The notes under the pieces are model-generated. The model was not told the DNA's origin, made no database searches, and worked only from the letters and a program-made list of their open reading frames with translations. Position numbers and translations under genes: made by a program. A DNA stretch of 13,499 bases from an uncultured Elusimicrobiales bacterium (GTDB lineage Bacteria; Elusimicrobiota; Elusimicrobia; Elusimicrobiales; Elusimicrobiaceae), in assembly GCA_944322775.1 (NCBI GenBank), contig CALUQA010000006.1, positions 1 through 13,499 of the forward strand, read 5' to 3'. This document shows positions 8,580-13,499 of the stretch, in pieces. Positions within the stretch are counted from its first letter, which is position 1. The number at the start of each line of letters is the position of its first letter.

Positions 8580-9407
8580 TTAATTGTCTGTAAACTGGCG
8601 GCGGTTTCTGTCATAAGCAAGAGACAATTCAAACACATCATTTAAATCGTTTTTATAGGAAGACAGCAAATACAGGTTGTTGTCTGCCTTTTTTGTTTGC
8701 GGGCATAACACCAAAATTAAATCCGGCAGTTCCAACGCTTCTGCCCGTATGCAATCCTGTACATAACTATACGTATTTGACAATAGCATAATATGCGTTA
8801 GATCCCGGGCCTTGGCTTCTTCTTTCAGTTCTGCCAAGAGGGACAAAAGCCGCGTTTTTGGGTCTTCCGGCGAATTCGCATGCAAAAATAAAGAGGGGGA
8901 ATCCAGCACCCAAATTTTTGACATATCTTTGTTGTCGTTTATATCTTCTCCTTGTGGCAAGGGCAGCTCAAGTGCCGCACCGGGAATGGGCCGCGCAATA
9001 CAAAAATGCGCCTCGTGCAGGCGGTCCAGCAATTGGTTGATTTGTTTAAGGTTTTTGGTTGAAAAATTACCGGTTTTTAAATCATTGGTGCAAATGCCCG
9101 TTTTGAAAGTGTAATAGTGGGCCAGCAGTTCTTGTGGCGATGCGTAAGAAAGAAAATACGTTACGCTGCGCTTTGTTTTGGCTAGGTCAAAAGCTATTTC
9201 CCGCAAAAAATCTTCGGCGGGGGTGTCGGGCTTGCCTATCAGCAAAACCTGCCGGTAAAACGGCAATGCGTCCAGTAAATCGGCCAGTGTTAATACCGGG
9301 CCGGGATAGTTTTTCCCGCGGTGTTGTTTAAACAGCTCACAAAGCTCTGCTTTTTGTTCTACACACAGTTTGTCCAAATTTTGTATATGAAAGTTTTTCC
9401 AGTTCAT
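8580..9407 (-). CDS. Degenerate DnaB-helicase C-terminal (RecA-fold) domain protein without a P-loop
   Basis: The start at 9407 (MNWKNFHIQN...) is chosen because GGAGG lies 4 bases upstream; a longer reading from 9464 would run through the promoter. The 275 residues follow the order of a replicative DnaB C-terminal domain. VLLIGKPDTPAEDF (54-67) sits where IAARPGMGKTAF would be. LKTGNFSTKNLKQINQLLDRL (110-130) parallels the family's LRTGKLTDEDWEKL stretch. IWVLDSPSLF (165-174) parallels the Walker B IVIDYLQL. HIMLLSN (205-211) parallels VIALSQ, PDLILVL (228-234) parallels DADIVLFL, and SYKND (250-254) sits at the usual KNRNG arginine finger. The Walker A Lys/Thr and the arginine finger are missing, so ATP hydrolysis is unlikely; a DNA- or helicase-binding pseudoenzyme is my inference. 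It has its own promoter of the WYL-cluster type and lies downstream of the regulator. The DnaB relationship comes from reading by eye and is probable, not proven. Confidence 0.65.
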   Translation of the reverse strand: MNWKNFHIQNLDKLCVEQKAELCELFKQHRGKNYPGPVLTLADLLDALPFYRQVLLIGKPDTPAEDFLREIAFDLAKTKRSVTYFLSYASPQELLAHYYTFKTGICTNDLKTGNFSTKNLKQINQLLDRLHEAHFCIARPIPGAALELPLPQGEDINDNKDMSKIWVLDSPSLFLHANSPEDPKTRLLSLLAELKEEAKARDLTHIMLLSNTYSYVQDCIRAEALELPDLILVLCPQTKKADNNLYLLSSYKNDLNDVFELSLAYDRNRRQFTDN

Positions 9408-9423
9408 AACGCCTCCAGCCATT

Positions 9424-9457
9424 ATTGTAAATGACGGATGCGTCAACAGGGTGTCGC
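9424..9457 (-). promoter_or_regulatory. Promoter and palindromic site of the DnaB-like gene (site 2)
   Basis: Read on the minus strand: GCGAC (9457-9453), 8 bases, GACGC (9444-9440), 10 bases, TACAAT (9429-9424). The second half-site has one mismatch from a perfect repeat (GACGC for GTCGC). The -10 is 5/6 of consensus and no -35 is visible at the normal spacing. The -10 ends 16 bases before the ATG, so transcription would start almost at the GGAGG ribosome binding site. Architecture and spacing match the other two promoters of the cluster. Confidence 0.7.
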
Positions 9458-9483
9458 AAAACAAAAATGACTTAAAGGCTGTT

Positions 9484-10404
9484 TTAAGACAGGGTTTTTA
9501 GATAAGTGTTTAACAGATTTTTTACGGTTTGTGCCAGTTCGGCCGGGGATTTAACCGTAATGTCGGGTATCCAATGCAGAATAGTGGGCAAAATTTCCTG
9601 TATATTCACGGCTTTGCAAGAGATAATAAGCCCGCCGTTTGGCAGCTTCTTTTCCGTTTTTTGCAAGGGGAAATAAGCCCGTGTTTGAAAATATTTAGCC
9701 GCTTGAGGGGATACTTCCAACAGTACGTTTAGCGGGCGTTCTTGGTCAAACCAAATATTGGTGCCTTGGCGAATGAGGTTTTCAATATCGGGCGGGCGGG
9801 AGAAAAACTTGCCCGTTCCCTGCACGGAGGTAATTTTATTTAAACGAAATTTTAACAGTTTGTGCGTGTTGGTTAAAGCCAGCAAATACCAAAAGCCTTC
9901 TATCCACAGCAGTTTAAGCGGGCAGACGGGGTAAAGCTCCCGCCGGCCCTTTAGATAAGAAAGGGTAATTATTTCCTGTGCGGTTATGCAGCGGGCAATT
10001 TCTTGCGTAAGGGGCGTATCGGGGAAGGTTTCTCCGCCGGCAAACTTTACAAAAAAGGGGCTGTCGGCTTGTGCGGAAAGCAGCCGTTTTTTAAGCAAAG
10101 CGTAGGAGCTGTCAAAATTATCCCCCAAGGAGCAGGCAATTTCGTGTATAAGCACCAGCAAAGAGGCCTCTTTGTCGGAAATTTTCATCTTTTTTAAAGA
10201 AAACCCTTCCATGAACGCATATTGGCCGGGCGCGGGGCAAAAGAGCGGGAACTCGGCTTCTTGTATGTCGCGCATATCTCTTTGCAGTGTGCGCAGCGAC
10301 ACCCCCAACTCCGCTGCCATATCCGCCAACGAAATAGCGCCTTTGTCCAAAGCGTTGAGTTCATAAATCAGGCGGGTTATTTTATTGTGCATTTCTTTTT
10401 GCAT
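9484..10404 (-). CDS. HTH-WYL-WCX transcriptional regulator
   Basis: A 306-residue one-component regulator of the WYL (PafBC/BrxR/CapW/YafY-like) family. An N-terminal winged HTH of the HTH_11/DeoR type covers about 8-50 (LADMAAELGVSLRTLQRDMRDI, recognition helix around 36-47). The WYL domain covers about 132-195 with the name-giving Trp-Tyr-Leu at 172-174 and the conserved FRLNKI at 186-191. A WCX C-terminal extension runs from about 225 to 306 (VLLEVSPQAAKYF, then HWIPDITVKSPAEL). WYL domains sense nucleic acids or nucleotides and WCX helps dimerisation. The ATG at 10404 has AAGAGG about five bases upstream. The gene is divergent from the AAA+ ATPase and upstream of the DnaB-like gene; copies of one palindrome precede all three, including this gene, so autoregulation and control of its neighbours are likely. 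Whether it represses (as BrxR and CapW do) or activates (as PafBC does) is open. Confidence 0.93.
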   Translation of the reverse strand: MQKEMHNKITRLIYELNALDKGAISLADMAAELGVSLRTLQRDMRDIQEAEFPLFCPAPGQYAFMEGFSLKKMKISDKEASLLVLIHEIACSLGDNFDSSYALLKKRLLSAQADSPFFVKFAGGETFPDTPLTQEIARCITAQEIITLSYLKGRRELYPVCPLKLLWIEGFWYLLALTNTHKLLKFRLNKITSVQGTGKFFSRPPDIENLIRQGTNIWFDQERPLNVLLEVSPQAAKYFQTRAYFPLQKTEKKLPNGGLIISCKAVNIQEILPTILHWIPDITVKSPAELAQTVKNLLNTYLKTLS

Positions 10405-10421
10405 AAAAGCCTCTTTTACTA

Positions 10422-10455
10422 ATCATAGCAGAAAATGGCGACAGGGGGTTGTCGT
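10422..10455 (-). promoter_or_regulatory. Promoter and palindromic site of the WYL regulator gene (site 1)
   Basis: Read on the minus strand: ACGAC (10455-10451), 8 bases, GTCGC (10442-10438), 10 bases, TATGAT (10427-10422). The -10 also carries an upstream TG (TGCTATGAT), making it an extended -10. No -35 is visible at the usual spacing because the palindrome covers that position. The -10 ends 17 bases before the ATG. TGTCG to TATGAT is exactly 11 bases. This implies autoregulation. Confidence 0.75.
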
Positions 10456-10503
10456 TTCTAAAGGTTATCTTGTTTGTCTGCGCAAAAATGCGGGTTTTGC
10501 AGT

Positions 10504-10537
10504 GCGACGCAATGCTGTCGCGTGCCTGTTTTACACT
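10504..10537 (+). promoter_or_regulatory. Promoter and palindromic site of the AAA+ ATPase gene (site 3)
   Basis: GCGAC (10504-10508), 8 bases, GTCGC (10517-10521), 10 bases, TACACT (10532-10537). The inverted repeat is perfect. TACACT is a weak -10 (4/6); TATACA at 10537-10542 is an alternative, but TACACT keeps the spacing of the two sister promoters. There is no -35 at the expected place. The -10 ends 19 bases before the ATG, giving a leader of about a dozen bases. The rest of the 152-base divergent region (10456-10503) holds nothing I can assign. Confidence 0.7.
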
Positions 10538-10556
10538 ATACAAAGCAGGAGGATTT

Positions 10557-12545
10557 ATGAAATATACATATGATGATTACCGCAGTTTTTTTTATATTAA
10601 CCGCTTTATGAAATCCCCGTGTTACAGCGGAAAGATGGACATTTATGATTTATACCGTTGGGGCACTAAATATACGCATTTGTTTAAAACGTTTAAACTT
10701 AAAGGAGATTTGGAAAAAGACAAAAAAGAATGGGTAAAAAGCATGAGAAAGGGTTTAGCCCAACACAGTCACGTTCCGCACGGCGTTAAAAAAAGCGTGT
10801 TGGCCCGTAATTTGGTTTTTGCCGGGCATCTTTTCGGCTTATGCAAAGAGGAAAAGACTTTGCTGGAAACAGGCATGCTGTGGCGCAAAAACCGTTATTT
10901 TTCCTCTTTTGTCAATGTATGTCTGTTTGAACGTGATTTATGCGTGGAAAATTGGTCCGTTATGATGGGCCTTAACGAAGAAGACATTTTGCCTTTTTTG
11001 TTGCCGCAGGCGCCGTTGCGGCGTTTTGGGCTGATTAGTGTGGGAAAGGGATTTACCCCTTATTACGGGATAAACGACAGCTTGAGGGAGTTTTTAAATA
11101 ACAAGTATGACACAGAAGAGGAAATGAAAGCCGCTTTTTTGGGCAAACCATTGGCAAACACATTGCACGAAGCGGATTTTGAATATGTGCCGGAAACCGA
11201 CTTTGCCGTTCAACTGATGAAGAACGCGGGCAAAAACAAGGGCGTTAATGTGCTGCTGTACGGGGCCCCCGGCACCGGCAAGACCAGCTTTGCCCTTATG
11301 CTGGCCGCTTGCGCCAAACGGCGTATGTATGCGGTGGGGGAAAACAACCCCAAGGAGCAACACGGCACCAATTATCGCCTGCAGCAGTTGCACCAAAAAA
11401 CGGGGCTTTTGGCCCGCGACGGGAACGCTTGTTTGCTGGTGGACGAAGCGGAAGATATTTTTTCCAGCTACATGACGCGTTGTGATAAGGTGGAAATAAA
11501 CCGTTTGCTTGAAAATAATTCCTGCCCGGTCATTTGGACAACCAATGACATTACGCGTATGGACCCGGCCTTTATCCGTCGTTTTACGCTGGCCGTTCAC
11601 TTTGAAGAACCGCCTGTTGAGGTACGGCAAAAAATGTGGTGTTCCCAGTTAAAAGCCCATCATTTGCCCCATTCGCCCAAACAGACGCTGGCCCTGGCCA
11701 AAGAGTTCAGCATTCCGCCTTCCATGATAGAAAGCGCCTCTCGGGCCGCTCATATGGTCAAAGGCAATTTGGCCACCGTGCGCAGGCATATAGACATTAT
11801 GCACCAGGCTTTGCAAGGGGGAGGCAGCGTGCCAACAAAGCAAGAAAATGAGACGAAGTTTAACGCCTCGCTTATCAATGCCAGTTTGGATTTGAATAAT
11901 TTGACCAAGCGCTTAAAAAATTTACAACATTTAAATTTTTCCCTTTGTTTATACGGCGCTTCCGGCACGGGCAAGTCTGCCTATGCGCGTTTTTTGGCGC
12001 AAGAACTGGGGCTGAAGGTGCGGCAGGAAAGGGCCTCCAGCCTTATCAGCGCGTATGTGGGGGAAACCGAACATAACATAGCCGCGGCTTTTGCCCGCGC
12101 CAAAGAGGAAAAACAAATGCTCATTTTTGACGAGGCGGACACTTTTTTGCAGGATCGCGCCATGGCCCGCCATTCGTGGGAAATTTCCGGCGTGAACGAA
12201 ATGCTGACCTGGATGGAACAGCACCCCTATCCGTTTGTGTGCACCACCAACCTGATAGACCGGCTGGACCCAGCTTGTCTGCGGCGTTTCAGCTTTAAAG
12301 TAAAATACGGTTTTTTGACGGCAGAGCAAGTGCAGCAGGCTTTTCGTTATTTTTTTAAACAACCCATTACCCCGCAGGAAGCAGCCACGTTGCGTTGTTT
12401 AACCCCCGGGGATTTTGCCGTAGTCAAAAATAAAGCCGCCATTTTGGGCACCCAGCAAGACAAAATGGCTTTGCTTCAGCTGCTCCAGGAAGAACAAACC
12501 GTCAAGCAGCAGCGCATGGAGCCGAAAGTGGGTTTTTGTAAATAG
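10557..12545 (+). CDS. Tandem AAA+ ATPase (two AAA modules)
   Basis: The start at 10557 is set by a perfect AGGAGG (10547-10552); a longer frame from 10449 would translate through the promoter. The 662-aa product has an N-terminal helical region (1 to about 205) of unknown role, then two AAA+ modules. Module 1: Walker A GAPGTGKTS (236-244), Walker B LLVDEAED (D296/E297), sensor-1 WTTND, arginine-finger pair R341/R342 in DPAFIRRF. Module 2: Walker A GASGTGKSA (467-475), a pore-loop-like SAYVGETE, Walker B LIFDEAD (D525/E526), sensor-1 CTTNL, arginines R576/R577 in DPACLRRF. Both modules look competent. The module-2 block with HSWEISGVNEML resembles a known but poorly characterised bacterial tandem-AAA family, as I remember it. 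No protease domain is visible, so an unfoldase or remodelling role is inferred. The gene is co-transcribed with a small membrane protein nine bases downstream and probably controlled by the divergent WYL regulator. Confidence 0.9.
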   Translation: MKYTYDDYRSFFYINRFMKSPCYSGKMDIYDLYRWGTKYTHLFKTFKLKGDLEKDKKEWVKSMRKGLAQHSHVPHGVKKSVLARNLVFAGHLFGLCKEEKTLLETGMLWRKNRYFSSFVNVCLFERDLCVENWSVMMGLNEEDILPFLLPQAPLRRFGLISVGKGFTPYYGINDSLREFLNNKYDTEEEMKAAFLGKPLANTLHEADFEYVPETDFAVQLMKNAGKNKGVNVLLYGAPGTGKTSFALMLAACAKRRMYAVGENNPKEQHGTNYRLQQLHQKTGLLARDGNACLLVDEAEDIFSSYMTRCDKVEINRLLENNSCPVIWTTNDITRMDPAFIRRFTLAVHFEEPPVEVRQKMWCSQLKAHHLPHSPKQTLALAKEFSIPPSMIESASRAAHMVKGNLATVRRHIDIMHQALQGGGSVPTKQENETKFNASLINASLDLNNLTKRLKNLQHLNFSLCLYGASGTGKSAYARFLAQELGLKVRQERASSLISAYVGETEHNIAAAFARAKEEKQMLIFDEADTFLQDRAMARHSWEISGVNEMLTWMEQHPYPFVCTTNLIDRLDPACLRRFSFKVKYGFLTAEQVQQAFRYFFKQPITPQEAATLRCLTPGDFAVVKNKAAILGTQQDKMALLQLLQEEQTVKQQRMEPKVGFCK

Positions 12546-12554
12546 GAGGCATAT

Positions 12555-12743
12555 ATGGAATATATCATTGCACTTGTTGTTTTGGCAGGCGTTTGGGCGG
12601 GCGTATATGTTTGTGTTTCCGCCAAATGGCATAAATTTGTTTTTTGGCTTGGCTTTGTTAATTTGACTTTTTTCGTCTACGGGCAGTTGATTTTGCATCC
12701 CTATCGTTTGATGCGTATCGCCTCAGATTTGCACCTTATATGA
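12555..12743 (+). CDS. Small two-helix membrane protein in the AAA+ operon
   Basis: A 62-residue protein whose ATG follows the AAA+ stop by nine bases; its AGGAGG (12544-12549) overlaps that stop codon, so the two are surely translated from one message. Two hydrophobic helices (about 3-23 and 28-47) are joined by a short basic loop (AKWHK), followed by a basic tail ending MRIASDLHLI. No family is recognised. It might tether or be a client of the AAA+ ATPase, or be a small toxin-like or holin-like membrane protein; none of these can be chosen from sequence. The C-terminus may be the result of a frameshift, because a coding-like stretch continues in the +1 frame. Confidence 0.7.
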   Translation: MEYIIALVVLAGVWAGVYVCVSAKWHKFVFWLGFVNLTFFVYGQLILHPYRLMRIASDLHLI

Positions 12744-12876
12744 TTATGCCCACAAGAAAAGCCGACAGGCTTTGCAAATGTTTGAACAGCTCAATCATGG
12801 CTCTTTTCAAAAAGGGGCTATTTGCGCCGCTGGTGTTTCTTTGGGCAATGCGGGTGACAGAGCGGGGCCGCTATAG
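12712..12876 (+). pseudogene. Possible frameshifted continuation of the small membrane protein
   Basis: Just where the 62-aa frame stops, the +1 frame (open from 12712 to TAG at 12874-12876) reads like ordinary protein: DYAHKKSRQALQMFEQLN, then GAICAAGVSLGNAG. Joined near 12712-12743 the product would be about 106 residues. An independent start is possible at ATG 12778 (32 codons) but no ribosome binding site supports it. It could be a decayed gene end, a programmed or sequencing frameshift, or chance. I do not recognise the family. Confidence 0.3.
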
Positions 12877-12919
12877 GATTTTAGTGAAACCTTTTTAAGC
12901 CTCCGGCTTGGCCGCGGCC
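12758..12919. other. Hairpins in the intergenic stretch before the deiminase gene
   Basis: Three inverted repeats lie here: AAAGCC/GGCTTT with loop GACA (12758-12773), AAGCC/GGCTT with loop TCC (12897-12909), and the perfect palindrome GGCCGCGGCC (12910-12919), followed by T-rich sequence to about 12943. The last two may together act as a weak terminator of the AAA+ operon, but neither has a clean adjacent T run. I see no convincing promoter for the next gene. Confidence 0.35.
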
Positions 12920-12960
12920 GATTTGTTTATGCTTTTTTCTTTTGAAAGGATAAAGAAAAT

Positions 12961-13499
12961 ATGAAAGAACAAATAATTTATGTTGCAAAACCCACGCGTG
13001 AGGTGCTGAAAATTTATCCGGCCTATGAAGCCTTTTTTCCTTGTCTATATCAGGCGTTGGCGGCGTATCATACGGTGCGCGTGTTGGATTTACCCGACAT
13101 TTGGGTGCGGGACTTTCTGCCCGTGCAAAACAGCCAAACGGGGGAGCTTTACCGCATGCTTTTTCGGCCGCGTTACGCCAATTACACCCCCAAGTTTACG
13201 GCGCAAATAAACGCCGCGGTCCAACGGTTGTTTCCGGTGCGGGAGTGTTGTGTTCGGCTGGACGGCGGAAATATTGTGTGCGGGCCGGACGGAACGGCGT
13301 TTTGCTTTTTGGGGCAGCGCATTTTTCGGCAATCGGCCCCCGGCGAGCAGGAAATTGTGGAAGACGAGCTTTTTGCCGCTTTAGGGGCCGAGCACGTTGT
13401 GTGGCTGCCCAGAGAAACGGGGGATAAAATCGGTCATATAGACGGGTTTATGCAGTTTATTGGCGATACGCTGTTTGTCAGCGACGAGCGCTTTGACCC
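12961..13499 (+). CDS. Agmatine/peptidylarginine deiminase superfamily protein, 3' end outside the window
   Basis: The frame opens at ATG 12961, the only start after an in-frame stop at 12943; AAGGA (12946-12950) is a rather distant ribosome binding site. The frame is still open at the window end, with 179 full codons visible. Superfamily motifs are clear: DIWVRDFLP (46-54; family WxRDxGP, substrate-guanidinium Asp), LDGGN (100-104) and GHIDGF (158-163), the catalytic His/Asp block. The catalytic Cys near the C-terminus lies beyond the window. The enzyme class hydrolyses a guanidino group to ureido plus ammonia; agmatine to N-carbamoylputrescine (AguA-like) or free or peptidyl arginine are possible substrates. 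The region before WVRD is short (about 47 residues) for typical AguA, and LDGGN differs from the usual EGG motif, so I leave the substrate open. No link to the upstream AAA+ operon is evident. Confidence 0.85.
   Translation, partial: MKEQIIYVAKPTREVLKIYPAYEAFFPCLYQALAAYHTVRVLDLPDIWVRDFLPVQNSQTGELYRMLFRPRYANYTPKFTAQINAAVQRLFPVRECCVRLDGGNIVCGPDGTAFCFLGQRIFRQSAPGEQEIVEDELFAALGAEHVVWLPRETGDKIGHIDGFMQFIGDTLFVSDERFD

Noticed and set aside
9408..9464. Upstream extension of the DnaB-like protein (MFCDTLLTHP...)
   Set aside because: It overlaps the promoter and palindrome; GGAGG precedes the ATG at 9407.
9476..9492. CTGT/ACAG inverted repeat at the end of the regulator gene as a terminator
   Set aside because: The stem is only four bases and has no U run on the minus strand; the site 2 promoter follows it instead.
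10449..10556. Upstream extension of the AAA+ protein by 36 residues (MSFLKVILFV...)
   Set aside because: It would translate through the palindrome and -10, has no ribosome binding site, and a perfect AGGAGG precedes the ATG at 10557.
11094..11630. 178-aa minus-strand frame inside the AAA+ gene
   Set aside because: It is antisense to the Walker A and Walker B region of AAA module 1; no independent evidence.
10557..12545. FtsH, ClpB or Lon identity for the AAA+ protein
   Set aside because: No protease motif (HExxH or Ser-Lys dyad), no ClpB middle domain or N-domain, and the two AAA modules differ from ClpB's.
13041..13427. 128-aa plus-strand frame near the window end
   Set aside because: It overlaps the deiminase frame that starts at 12961 and carries clear catalytic motifs; the 128-aa frame has none.
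1..13499. CRISPR array, tRNA, rRNA, insertion sequence or integrase
   Set aside because: I saw no regularly spaced repeats, tRNA-like cloverleaf, rRNA sequence, transposase motifs or flanking target duplications.

Overview
The window looks like a chromosomal segment of a Gram-negative-type, host-associated bacterium with roughly balanced base composition. A gut member of the Elusimicrobiota is my best guess, from the style of the very large Sec-exported/polytopic protein and the general gene make-up. No rRNA, tRNA or taxonomic marker is present, so this is a weak inference.

Layout. (1) 1-1267: the 3' part of a TPR-repeat gene with a 19-A homopolymer inside its last repeat, overlapped by 8 bases by a crcB/fluC fluoride-channel gene. 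(2) 1268-1447: an intergenic stretch with small hairpins, then an extended -10 promoter. (3) 1448-8431: one 2327-residue protein with a signal peptide, a soluble N-terminal part, a lone membrane segment, a long Ala/Lys/Glu-rich middle, about 10-12 clustered membrane segments resembling an MFS-type core, and a helical C-terminal domain. A near-perfect bidirectional terminator follows at 8464-8502. (4) 8580-12743: a regulated cluster. On the minus strand are an HTH-WYL-WCX regulator (9484-10404) and, downstream of it, a 275-aa protein that reads as a DnaB-helicase C-terminal (RecA-fold) domain with its P-loop erased. Divergent on the plus strand are a 662-aa tandem AAA+ ATPase and a 62-aa two-helix membrane protein. 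(5) 12712-12960: a short coding-like remnant in another frame, and hairpins. (6) 12961 to the window end: the 5' part of an agmatine/peptidylarginine-deiminase-superfamily gene.

The main discovery is regulatory. The three promoters of cluster 4 (regulator, DnaB-like gene, AAA+ gene) share one architecture: an inverted repeat RCGAC-N8-GWCGC, then exactly 10 bases, then a -10 hexamer (TATGAT, TACAAT, TACACT), with no recognisable -35, and a start codon only 16-19 bases after the -10. In two of the three this gives TGTCG-N11-TAnnnT, which matches, as I remember it, the RecA-independent DNA-damage promoter motif used by the mycobacterial WYL activator PafBC (a '-26 element'). I infer that the WYL protein controls all three transcription units, perhaps as an activator responding to DNA damage or nucleic acid, and that regulator, degenerate DnaB-like protein, tandem AAA+ ATPase and small membrane protein form one functional module (DNA-damage response or defence) that I do not recognise as a described system.
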